Below the pieces are notes generated by a model. The model worked only from the letters and a program-made list of their open reading frames with translations. It did not search any database and had not been told where the DNA came from. A program made the translations under genes and the position numbers. Shown here piece by piece: positions 10,896-20,243 of a stretch of 64,000 nt of DNA. Position 1 is the first letter of the stretch. Each line of letters begins with the position of its first letter. The DNA comes from Tuctoria greenei. Lineage: Eukaryota; Streptophyta; Magnoliopsida; Poales; Poaceae. The stretch lies in the NCBI GenBank assembly GCA_036927565.1, contig JAYESD010000009.1:25759601-25823600 (forward strand), given 5' to 3'.

Positions 10896-12640
10896 TTCTG
10901 ATGTGGTTCTGCCTTAGCAGTAGGAGCTACCATGGCCATGTCCTGCCGCATTGTCTTGAGGATGCGACGAGAAGTGATGTCCCAAGAACCACCATAGATG
11001 GTGTTTAGGGTTTTCTGACGTTCGTTGTCGGTGGTGTCGGAGTCATCATCGACAGTGTTGTAGATGACTTTCAAGACCTTTTTAGGGTCCTGGAAACCTA
11101 GCTCCTCTTCATTCGGAGCTTCATCGACTTTTTGCTTTCCTTCCCTTTTATGGAAAGGAGCCTCTTCCCGGCGCTTTTTGTAGCGCTCGGCCAGGTTCTG
11201 GACCTTCCGACACTCTTCCAAGCTATGTCGATTCGTCTTGTGAATCGGACACCATGCTTTGGAACTGTTGCCGTCCTCTGATGAAGGATGAGGTCGCTTC
11301 TCGGGGCATGGCCTCCGGCTTCCAGGAGCTGCAGCAGCAGCAACAACTGGAGTGCCAGCCGACAATTTCTTTTTGCCGTTGGGCTTCTTCTTCTTCTTCT
11401 TGCCACTACCGGAGGTAGCGGCTTCAGTTTTGGAGGACTTCTAGTTGGCCTCCAGAGCTGGCTTCGAATGCATTTCACGACCCTCCGCAGCTCTAGCGCA
11501 TTTGTCGGCTAGGCTAAAGAGTTCTGTGATGCTAGTAACTTCTTTGATAGCCAACTTCTCTAACATCTTCTTATCTCGAACACCCTGTCTGAATACAACG
11601 ATAACAGAAGAGTTCGAGATAGAAGGAATGATATTACGTACCTGAGAGAATCGCTGGATGAAGGACCGTAGCGATTCCCCTGATGTTTGATTTACAGCAA
11701 ACAAGTCCAATTCAGTGTCGGGTCAGGTGTAAGAACTCCCAAAATTGGCAGTGAATTGCTGGCATAGTTCCACCCAACTATTGATAGAGTCAGGTGGTAG
11801 ACTCATGCAGTCCTGGTTAAGGCCACAGGGAAGTAATTGGCCATTACAGTCTCGTCACTCCCGCTGCCAATATGGCAGTAGAGTAAATTTGAAGAAATTC
11901 GGCGGAGTTGACTGTCCCGTCGAATTTTTCCAGCAAGTGAGGTCGGAACTTCTGTGGCCACCTGACCATGCGTAAGTGTGTGGCCAGGGCAGAATAACCT
12001 CCTCCTACTCCCTAAGGAGCAGGGTTGTCCCGAGCCTCTCGTCTTTTGCGAGCACGCTCGATGTGGACTCGACCTTCCTGTTGCCGGTAGCGGCGATCCA
12101 GTTCCGACCGCAGATCATGAGTCGGTATCCTGGTGATGGTATGGGTGCGTCACGCTCCAGGGGGCAACGAGGTCACCTGCTGGGAGGGAGCACGCCTCCT
12201 TTGTTGAGAGGTTTGTGGACCAAGCCGACCAGAAATGGTCCATCGTTGTGAAGGTGCTCGTCCCGAAGTTGGAGGACCTGGGTTGCTGATGCCGGCAGCT
12301 GCAGCTGCAACCCGATGGTCAACATCAGCCCTCCACTACTCCATAGCAAGCTAGGGTGCACTTGGAGGTGGTGGATGTTGCAGAAGAGCTCGCGCAGCAA
12401 TGAGCGCGTGCTCGGGATTGTTATTTGTCGATGCAGCGATCGACGCGGATGCCCCATCTCGTTGATTGGCATTGTTTGCTGGGACGGATGGTGCTGCAGT
12501 GTCTGCCGGAGCGTTGGCACTTCTTGGTTGCTGGACGTTGGAGGGATTGCCTCCAACAGGTTGTTCAGCATGATTGTCGTTGGATGATCCAGCAGCTGAA
12601 TTCACTACCTTGTGATCTCGGGATGAAACACCCCCCTTCC
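10896..12640 (-). pseudogene. gag: Gypsy-1 gag (fragmented)
   Basis: The capsid/nucleocapsid region, in several frames. Near the N-terminus (12351-12640) is an Asn/Pro/Ala-rich stretch rich in low-complexity residues. The core capsid is visible at 11441-11710 (LRSFIQRFSQVRNIIP, then KEVTSITELFSLADKCARAAEG), as in plant gypsy gag proteins. The nucleocapsid part at 10820-11365 has a finger-like WCPIHKTNRHSLEEC motif with a charged KRREEAPFHKR segment. Between 11710 and 12170 the coding sense is lost through indels and stops. Only fragments could be made. Confidence 0.75.
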
Positions 12641-12650
12641 CGGCGCGCCA
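12633..12650 (-). other. Gypsy-1 primer-binding site
   Basis: Read on the minus strand, TGGCGCGCCGGGAAGGGG begins two bases after the LTR end (12653). The TGGCGC start is typical of gypsy elements primed by a tRNA. I did not assign the tRNA. Confidence 0.55.
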
Positions 12651-12652
12651 AA

Positions 12653-13018
12653 TGTTGAAATGTGGAACACGACACTTCCCCCGGACCCGTTGAGAAACAG
12701 CCCGCGAAGATTCTTTTGTGGTTAGGGAGCACAAGATCAGTCTCAAGATGGTGACCTCAGAGATTTACGTGGTTCGGACCGCCTGAGCGTAACACCCTAC
12801 TCTGCCTGTTGAGCACGTGTAGTCACCGGAGCTTCTCTCAGTGGGAGTTTTGTTCCGGGCTTATTTTACACATGTTAACCCGGGAGCCAGCCATGTTAGG
12901 GGAGCGTGTCCGGTGCAACATGCTAGGTGGGACCCTCGAGAGCCTTTGATTCTGACAGGTGAAACTTTCTTGCACTTGTTGTGGTATCGTGGGGTACCCG
13001 GTACGTAGGGTACCGACA
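12653..13018 (-). repeat. Gypsy-1 5' LTR (366 bp)
   Basis: On the plus strand it runs from TGTTGAAATGTGG to GGTACCGACA, so on the minus strand it starts TGTCGGTACCC and ends CATTTCAACA. The primer site adjoins its inner edge. A GGTACC-rich stretch (12990-13014) stands at the outer end. Confidence 0.75.
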
Positions 13019-13448
13019 ATATCCTTCCTGAAGACAGTGCTTCCGCTGAACGAGTTGTCAGATTGGCTAAAAGATATACGTTGGTAGAAGGGGATCTCTA
13101 CCGATGTGGTGCCAACGGCGTCTAATGCAGTGCATTTTTCAAGAAGAAGGCCGCGAGCTTCTTGCGGAGATCCATAAAGGCGAGTGCGGGAACCATGTGT
13201 CTTCTCACACGTTGGTCGGTAAAGCCTTCCAGTATGGCTTTTATTGGCCTACAACACTCTAGGATGCAGTCGGGTTGGTTGAAGTGTGAAGCGTGCCAGT
13301 TCCACGCGAAGCAGATTCACACACTGGCTTAGTCACTGCAAATGATACCTCTCATGTGGCCATTCGCTTTGTAGGGGATGGATGTTTTGGGATCTTTTCC
13401 AAAAGCCGTTGGAGGTTATAGGTTTTTGTACGTCGCCATTGATTGCAT
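13019..13448 (+). pseudogene. Gypsy-2 integrase remnant
   Basis: Translated plus-strand similarity to Tat/RIRE2-type gypsy integrase. It begins near an LAKRYTLVEGDLYR-like segment. The His2Cys2 zinc domain follows (EIHKGECGNHVSSHTLVGKAF, then CEACQFHAKQIHT). The start of the catalytic domain comes next (WPFAL...GMDVLGSFPKAVGGYRFLYVAID, holding the first catalytic Asp). Stops lie at about 13122, in PTTL*DAV, in HTLA*SL and before GMDVLG. The left side is cut by the Gypsy-1 LTR; the right side fades out near 13448. It is the oldest layer of the left stack and is non-functional. Confidence 0.8.
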
Positions 13449-14146
13449 TGGTTATTTTGCTCTAATTGCATTGGTACAGATATAAAAGAGATGCCATCTT
13501 GTTTGTAGATTGACAGAAAACCTTGTTGCCTGACCAGTGCTATGCACATTTATTATAATATTATTTTAAATTACATGCTAAAATGCAAACTTCTGCTGGA
13601 GCTATTTTGTGTTTGCCATATGCAATTTGCAAAATTGATTATCTGATGCTGGGATTACATCTGCGTTGTTCTGAAGTTGCAGTAGTGAAAACTTGAAAAA
13701 AAAAGTTATGAAAATGCTCTGGCTGGATATTACCAATCTGTAGCTTCAGGCCCTCTCCGTTTTAGCTTTAGTTCCACAATCTAGTTTCTGGATTGTGAAT
13801 ATTTAAGGGCCAAAAACTGAGGGTTGTTTGTTTGACTAGGTTCTACAATGTACTTTTCAATCACTTACAGTAGGCCATAATGACAAATGGGTAAATATTC
13901 ATAGCATAATCTAGTAAAAACTGGGCCTCATCATATTGTGAAATTGTGGAATGGGGGGGGGGGTGTCAAATTATAGAGTCCATACTTAAAAGCTTACCCT
14001 TTGTTTCAGCTTCAGATCGTAAAATCCAAAATCCAGAATCCCAAATTGTTGGGGGGCCTCAGTTGATGGGGTTTGTAGCTATGAGTGTTTCAATTCTAAT
14101 TTGGAAAATGTCATTTTATTATGTGATAATAGTGCTGTTAGATTTA
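13449..14146. other. Unassigned non-coding DNA
   Basis: AT-rich sequence without a credible ORF. Two stretches (from about 13748 and about 13996) resemble left ends of small MITEs (GGCCCTCTCCGTTTTAGC; CCCTTTGTTTCAGCTTC), but no matching right ends or TSDs could be paired. A run of 12 G lies near 13952. Confidence 0.5.
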
Positions 14147-14428
14147 GGCCTCTTACAGAGCTTCACGATGCTGATTCTCAGGCAAAATCAGTGGAGCTGC
14201 GTTTGAGAAGTGATTCTTAGTTGATTCTGAGATGTGATTCTCTAAATTGAACTAAGAGGCGGAGTTGAAAAAAGTAGTTCTCCTGATTTTGTGAACTGAT
14301 TCTCAATCTTGATTCTAAGAGTTCATTCTAGAAAACGTTGAGAATCACTTTCAACCACAAAATCACTTCATGAGAGAATCAAAAGTGAATTTAGAGAATC
14401 AGAAGCTAGGAGCTGTACAAAGGGGGCC
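14147..14428. mobile_element. Tourist/PIF-like MITE (282 bp)
   Basis: The left end GGCCTCTTACAGAGCTTC and the inverted right end GGCCCCCTTTGTACAGCTCC form imperfect terminal inverted repeats. The similarity extends inward (GCTGATTCTC against GAGAATCAGAAGC). Both ends are flanked by TTA (14144-14146 and 14429-14431), the usual 3-bp target duplication of PIF/Harbinger elements. It has no ORF, so it would depend on a transposase elsewhere. Confidence 0.6.
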
Positions 14429-14431
14429 TTA

Positions 14432-15567
14432 AAATGATGTCTCTCTTGCCTAGCTGAATGTCATGTTATCTATTTCCTTTGTTGGTGTTGGTGCACAGTG
14501 TTTTAGTAAGCTACTGAAACTCTAGACTAAATCACGCATTAATGTCCAATGGCTATATTTCCATGTTTTTTTTCATTGTCTCCTCACAGTCAACATCTGT
14601 GATCGTGTAATGTGTTCCTGTCATCCTGTGTTCTTGTGAAGAATACAATGTAATTGGTTAATCTTCTCTTGTTTTCAATGAAAAAATATCGTCATAATAC
14701 TAACGTGGTTAATCTTCTGCAGCGACATTACTAGTGGTACAAGTACCCTGCTGAGTGTTTTCTTCCCCTCCGAAAACAATCTGATTTGGGGAGCTAGTGT
14801 GTAACACCAACAATCCATAAAGAGACCGTTGCTGGACGGTTTAAGGAACATGAAAAGAATCTGATTTTCGATCCTCATTTCGTCTAGATCATGGTTGAGT
14901 AAGGCTCGTTTGGAAGCTTTTTTTTTCACTCCTACGTTTCACTAGTCCACTATAAGGTGGCGGTGAGTCGTCCGTTCCCCCTTCCCACCATCTATTTCCG
15001 TGACTGGGCTCAACGCCATCCCTTCCATTCGTTCTCCATGGGAGAGCCATTCCATGTTATTTTCTCATGAAAGCTCCCCCCCTCCCCGCGTCATGGAAAC
15101 AAATTTTCTGCATACTGTATGCAAAACTACTGCTGTGCATACTTATTCCAGATCATAACACGTGTTCAGTCAAAATAATCCAGTTGTTGAAGCGTGTGGG
15201 CGGATAAGCAGAGACCGAGTCGACTCTCCCGATCTTTCGGCTCCCGACTCGGAATTTCGGCAGGCCAAACAATCCAACGCCAGAGCGTCTTCCGCTGGCA
15301 CCCTAGTCCGTCCAACGAGGGGATGGGGTGAGGGGACACATAGTAGGGATCTTCAGCACACAGAACCGTACGGTGGCGAGGAGGGCTTCGTGCCGTTTCA
15401 TCCATCAAGATGTGCGCGGGCCTTGGTGAGGTGCACTCCGGCGCTGCGAAGTGCAGGGGGAGCCGCGTGCGTGCGGTGGGCAGCAGAGAAAGGTCCGTGG
15501 ATTCCATTGCCGACCTCGATTTGCTCGGGATCGGAGGGCAAAAGACAAGAAGACACGACAAGTATAG
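14432..15567. other. Unassigned non-coding DNA
   Basis: No ORF with a recognisable domain. Long open stretches on both strands at 15162-15687 come from GC-rich composition and resemble no family I know. No repeat structure or RNA gene is seen. Confidence 0.5.
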
Positions 15568-15945
15568 ATGACCAAATGGGCCGGCCTGAAGCTCGTTCAA
15601 ATCGGCCCAGCACGGAAGGGACTGGGCCCAACCCGGTCCATGCCTGGACTTAGCGTCGGCCCATCGGGCCAGCCCGGCACAACCCATTTAACACTCGGCC
15701 CGGCTGGCTCGACATGTGGCCTGCATAGCCCGCGGGGGCCCATCCCAACTCAGCCCTAATAAGCCCACAAAAATATAATATTTCCCTATTTTTAACATAT
15801 TTTCTTTATAACCAAACTCCGGCCCGGGCCAACATGGCCCGTCTCGGGCCCGACCCAGCACGAGTAAAGTCAACCTGAACCGTGCCTGGGCCGAGGCATC
15901 AGCCCGTCGGGCCAGCACAGCCGGTCGCTCTTCCAGGCGGTGCCG
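15568..15945. repeat. GGCCC-rich repetitive stretch
   Basis: Dense reiteration of GGCCCGGC/GGCCCAGCACG/GGGCCAGC words, for example CGGCCCATCGGGCCAGCCC at about 15656 and CAGCCCGTCGGGCCAGCAC at about 15901. They are split by an AT-rich segment (15765-15812). Such GGCCC-rich tracts recur in plant genomes, often in non-autonomous elements. I found no terminal repeats to define a boundary. Confidence 0.45.
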
Positions 15946-16534
15946 GGCCTAAGGTCAAGTTAAACTTTGGTTATGTCTCCAATTTCATCCCTAGTTTGAG
16001 GTCGCCGTCCATGTAGCACGCCAAATCAGCCGTTGATTATTCATGTTAGCATGTCTGACATCGGAGCAACAAAATACATATCTCAACACAACGGTAGGAC
16101 TTGTACAAAAGCAACGGTCTTGAAGCAGTGTCTTATCACTAGAGTTTGCAAGGGCACAAGCAGCAGTGTGTTGCAACTAGAGCATGCCGAGCATAAGAGG
16201 TCCACAATGTTGGTCTCGTGACTTTGTCATATTTGATCCTTTGTGATCAACAGTGCATAGTATTTATTATCTCCACATCAGCTCAGGTGCTTAGCTTGAT
16301 GTTCGTTAGTTGTTACACAGAGACGTGCTACATAAGAGTTTAAGTTCGTACATAGATGACAAATAGATGACTTGGCAATGCTACATGGACAACCAACTAG
16401 GATCAGGGATGAACATGACTCTCAGAAAAAATTTAGAGACTAGATTGACTTTTTTAATAGTACAGGGACGACTTTGATCCTTAGGCTAAAGTTTAAGGAT
16501 GAAATAGGCGATTATGCCACATATATTGTAAGAT
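15946..16534. other. Unassigned non-coding DNA left of Copia-A
   Basis: About 590 bases with no credible ORF, repeat or RNA gene. The last five bases before the next element (AATTG, 16535-16539) are the left target duplication of Copia-A. Confidence 0.5.
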
Positions 16535-16539
16535 AATTG

Positions 16540-17349
16540 TGTTAGTTATGAACTCGTATTAAGATAATTAATCATAGGATTAATTTTAATTAGCATGTGT
16601 CCTAATGAAAGGGACATATCCAACCAAATAAGAGTCACTGATCGGAGGACACCATTATGACAGTTGGGAAGCCCGCTCTGTGCCTCTGAATCACATATAA
16701 GTATTAGGGTGTTTATTGTTTACAACACACACACTAACCCTCAAATCCTCTACGAACCGATCAAATAGCAAGAGGTACTGTTGTACCTACTCATGCCCTC
16801 CCAAATAGTCCGATTTTTCCTCCACACCGATAATGAGCTAAAAGATCGACCACTTTAATACTTGTTTCAAAAATAGATAATTTGGTATCTAACTCAATAA
16901 AGGCAGGTGCGGATCTATGAATAGGGAATGTTACACTAGTATCTACAGGATCCAAATTGTCAATAGGCTCCCCAATAACGTTAAAAATTTGTCCGAGAGT
17001 AGCTCCACCGACCAAAACACTTAGAGGAGCTCCAGTGTCAATCACTTCCATTCCTCTCATCAACCCGTCTGTAGCAATCATATCTACAGTTCTACCTCGA
17101 TTATTTCCTAATAAACAAGGGGAAAAGTTTCCCATTCGTGATCTTCCTACAGCCTCGCCAGCACTGGCTTGATGGCTTCATCATCTTCAAGCAAGAAAAA
17201 AGAGGAAACAGAAGGTTCGACCATTTGGTCTTCTATGTGCTAACCAAATTGATTAGCACTAGGGTGTCCTATTTGTATTCGGTTTTCTTGTAAACACAAA
17301 ATAGATAACAGTTGCTAAGTTCTATTCTATTTGAATTTTCGATCTCACA
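16540..17349 (+). repeat. Copia-A 5' LTR, interrupted by plastid DNA
   Basis: Starts TGTTAGTTATGAACTCG and ends GATCTCACA. It matches the 3' LTR (49620-50090) on both sides of a 337-base insert at 16776-17112. Without the insert it is 473 bp against 471 bp for the partner. TATAA at 16696-16700 is a plausible promoter. The two LTRs differ at many sites, so the element is old. Confidence 0.9.
16776..17112 (-). pseudogene. atpB: Plastid atpB fragment inserted in nuclear LTR (NUPT)
   Basis: The minus strand encodes a middle part of the chloroplast ATP synthase beta subunit: LLGNNR, then ATDGLMRGMEVIDTGAPLS, GGATLGQIFNVIGEPIDNL, PIHRSAPAF, LDTKLSIFET and GGKIGLFG. LSIFET and NLDPVDT are of the plastid rather than the mitochondrial type. 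The insert reaches the nucleotide-binding P-loop, which is decayed: a stop and a Lys-to-Thr change lie where GGAGVGKT is expected. Several changes (Pro to Leu, Arg to Gln, Ser to Phe, Arg to Cys) fit cytosine deamination. It is non-functional. The insert lies cleanly between AAGAGG and AAACAAGGGG of the LTR. Confidence 0.93.
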
Positions 17350-17350
17350 T

Positions 17351-17362
17351 TGGTATTAGAGC
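17351..17362 (+). other. Copia-A primer-binding site
   Basis: TGGTATTAGAGC lies one base after the LTR. It is one mismatch from TGGTATCAGAGC, the complement of the initiator tRNA-Met 3' end used by plant copia elements. Confidence 0.85.
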
Positions 17363-18688
17363 ATCTTAGCTACTAATCTATTTTGATTTGATTATTAAGT
17401 TTGTTATCCACAACATGTTTAAAAAAGAAAACAAACGAAGCTTTGTTTTTGGATCTGTTCGCCAGAGTAAGCAAGTAAGAAAAGTCGGATTCTCTGAATC
17501 CTTAAAAGTAAGCATGGGATCCGCCGCACGCACATACAAAAAAAACAAAGCAAACAAAAGACGCCGGATCCCATTGGTAAGGGCCTCACCGACGTCAAAC
17601 TCGACGGCGGCACGCTCAACCTCGAGCAAACGCGCGCGCCGGTAAGGAGGACGGCGGCTACTCTATCGATAAAGCCGGCACAACTCAAGATTTGGCTCCT
17701 TGACGGCGTTTCAACCGCAGCGCGCTCGACGGCGGCGAGTTCACCTTTGGGTAAACTCGCTCGCCAGCGAGAACCCTCGGCGGCGCCGGAGCACGGACGG
17801 CATGGAGCGCAACCCGTGCATGCCACCATGGTCGCCCTCTGTGTTTTCTTCTCTCTGTGTGGTGCAGCAGTGTAGAAGGAAAGAAAATTTTGGTCTCTGT
17901 TCTCTTGTGCGGCTGCCAGGGGAAGGAGAAGAATGAAAAATGTTTGGGTTTCTGGCCGGATGGTTGATTTTATATCAACGACCAAGCGCTGACCACCGTT
18001 TGATCGAAATCTAACGATCTGAAAGAGGGCGCGCGTGCAGGCCTTTTGACCCACGCGGGAGGGCTATTGGGCCTCTTGGGCTGCTCTTGTATTTTCTCTG
18101 TTTTATTATTTTCTTTATCAGGCTGCCATGAGCTAGTTTTGGGCTGATGCTTATGTGGTGTGACAAATTTCTGTACAGCCCTGTTTATAGGCCGCAGGTC
18201 CAGCCCAATTATGTAACTTTTTTTTTCCCATTTCTAGAATTTTGTTTAAGAGGCTACAGGCCTAATGAGTTTATGGGCTTTGGGCCTAAAATTCCAGAAC
18301 TAAGAAATGAGCCATTTTATAATTTCTGACTTTTTTTAGAAATTAAGATGTGGACAATTTAATTAAGTGGTTCACATTGATTAAATTATTTCTGCTGAGA
18401 AAAAATAAGTATTTTTGTTGGACATAGCATTGCATGTTTTCTTGTGTTATTGGATATTTTTATTCCGAAATTAAGTATATTCTTAGCAAAATAATTTAAT
18501 TATGTTGTGGAATATTAAGACATTAAGATATTTATGCTCATTTTTTATACTTCCGCTATTATTAACTATAAAATGGCATTTGGTTGAGTAACCAAAGCGA
18601 AAGATAAATTGCTATGTCATTTAGATTTTTTTAAGTTGCATGCAATTTTGATTGAGTAATCAAAGTGAAAAATAAAATTGCATGTTGT
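17363..18688 (+). other. Copia-A leader, first part
   Basis: Untranslated leader between the primer site and gag. A GC-rich part (about 17520-18060) is followed by an AT-rich part. Near its end is the repeated phrase GAGTAACCAAAGCGAAAG (18587) and a variant (18651). The phrase recurs at 25975 and 26043, after SireB-1, showing that the leader was split by that insertion. Long minus-strand open stretches here carry no domain. Confidence 0.65.
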
Positions 18689-20182
18689 TGTGAGACATAG
18701 ATGCTGAATATATTGGCAATTATGTTAAACGTGAAGGTTTACATACAAAGTTTTATACTTGAGAAACACACTTCGCACTGTCCGAACTTTTGTTGCACGT
18801 GATCTGCACGTGTTTTGTATTTTGGAATGTCCGAACGTTTTTTGTATAATGCATAACGACTGTTCTGGACTATCCGAACTTTTTATGTGCTGAAATAATC
18901 GTGTGGCTGCTATGTTTTCCATTTGCAATGTTTTAAACTTGCTTTTGGCTTATAGAATGTTTGCTTAGTATTATCTTACTAAGTTTTTGATGTGTTTTGG
19001 CTGATTTTGGTGGTTAAACATTACTGTGGTTTGCAACACGCTTACGCAAGGTGCTCACATAAGGTGTTGTGGTTATCGGACTAACATGAGTCAAGTCGAG
19101 GACTTGGGCTTGCAAAGATTGGTTTTTATTCATGTGCAGGTGTTGCTTGAGGTCAAGATATGGCTGGCGACGGGATCCATTGAACTAGTCTTAGGGAGAA
19201 GATGAGATTCAACAACCAAGTTCAGGGGGAATTGTGGTTGAGTTGATCAGGATGTCACACAGCATGTTTGAGTCGAGAACAATGTGGACGTTGTTGGAAA
19301 GTGTTTGCAACTTGGTTCCATTACGTGATGAAGAGATATGGACGTGAAGATGTGGTCGGATAGGTCCAACCGGATGGATTATGGACTCAGACTGCGGCTG
19401 AGTTGGTTATGGCTCAAATATGGAAAGATTTGAGTTGGTCTTGGTTAGATTTCGTGTGGGTCACGAAGTTTAGTTGTTTTAAGAATGTTTGGTATGTTCC
19501 TAAGGTGTTTGGAAGTCTTAATATTGCTTCTATTTGCATATAATAGTGTCTTGAGTAGTTATAGAAAGTTTCGGTTGAAACTGAGTAGGATTATAGTCTT
19601 AGTTAGGATTGGGTTGGCCTAAGGGCTGGTTATAAAAGCAAGGGAGACCAAAGCTTGTTGAGAGACGATTTTGTCCTGTTCCTATTGTGTTTTGATCAAT
19701 AAAATTCGTAGTTTAGGGGAGTTTTTGTGCCTTGTTCGTCTGACTTGTTTTAGACAAGTTTTTTCTCCTCGAGTTTCTGCACAACACTACGTTACATCAG
19801 TGTTTTTATCGCAACTTGATTATCTATCATCTTTTAAAATTTCACGATCATTGAGTTTGTGGTTTCTGATCTACATGAGTTTCTTTCCAGTGTTGCAAAT
19901 TTGGTTTTTTAATTGGGTAAAACAGATTGACCCTTGTTCTATCTTTCCATTATAACTTGAGTTTTTCTCGACGGTTTTTTGTTATTCTTTTTGTGACATC
20001 TTCATTACTTGAGTCTTCACAATCTACACTACTTTTATCACAGTTGAACACATTTAGATTAGTCTCACACATTGTTTCTTTATCAGATTGTATTTCCGCC
20101 GAGGGGTTTTTGTTGCTTCCGCTTAGTTTTAATCTACCATTCACCCCCTCTGGTAACTTTTCACATGATCTTCGATCCTACA
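18689..20182 (+). repeat. SireB-1 5' LTR (1494 bp)
   Basis: Starts TGTGAGACATAGATGCTG (the solo copy starts TGTAAGACCTATGTGTG) and ends CTTCGATCCTACA, immediately before the primer site. It carries GTCCGAAC words at about 18778, 18829 and 18877. TATAAAA at 19631-19637 is the likely promoter. The run of C before the end is short here (5). Confidence 0.85.
19631..19637 (+). promoter_or_regulatory. TATA box in the SireB-1 5' LTR
   Basis: TATAAAA in GGTTATAAAAGCAAGG. The equivalent position is TATATAAG in the solo LTR (24722) and in SireB-2, so the site is conserved across copies. Confidence 0.65.
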
Positions 20183-20184
20183 AT

Positions 20185-20197
20185 TGGTATCAGAGCC
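20185..20197 (+). other. SireB-1 primer-binding site
   Basis: TGGTATCAGAGCC is a perfect complement to the initiator tRNA-Met end and lies two bases after the LTR. Confidence 0.9.
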
Positions 20198-20243
20198 ACG
20201 ATGCTCTAACCTTTTGTGATTTGCACGTATTTTGCTAATCATC

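Larger units (their letters stand above)
9090..13018 (-). mobile_element. Gypsy-1: Tat/RIRE2-like Ty3/gypsy element, 3' part missing
   Basis: Minus-strand element: 5' LTR (12653-13018), a GC-rich primer site, gag, protease and RT. It breaks off at 9090, where Sire-1 inserted; the remaining RNase H/integrase and 3' LTR would lie left of the window. The RT-first, integrase-last order cannot be confirmed here, but the RT is clearly of gypsy type. The LTR starts TGTCGGTACCC, common in grass Tat/RIRE2 elements. The right TSD candidate is ATATC at 13019-13023. It interrupts the Gypsy-2 integrase remnant. Confidence 0.85.

Noticed and set aside
13748..14060. A second MITE with GGCCC ends
   Set aside because: Two left-end-like sequences were found but no convincing inverted partner and no matching target duplication.
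15162..15687. Two opposed ORFs of 163 and 173 codons as possible genes
   Set aside because: They are mirror images in GC-rich DNA, with biased composition, no domain and no codon-level sign of coding.
16791..17135. A functional ATP synthase beta gene
   Set aside because: Only a middle fragment is present, the nucleotide-binding loop has a stop and lost its Lys, and it is embedded in an LTR.
17419..18054. A 211-codon minus-strand ORF as a gene
   Set aside because: It lies antisense in the Copia-A leader and has no recognisable domain; GC-rich sequence explains the open frame.
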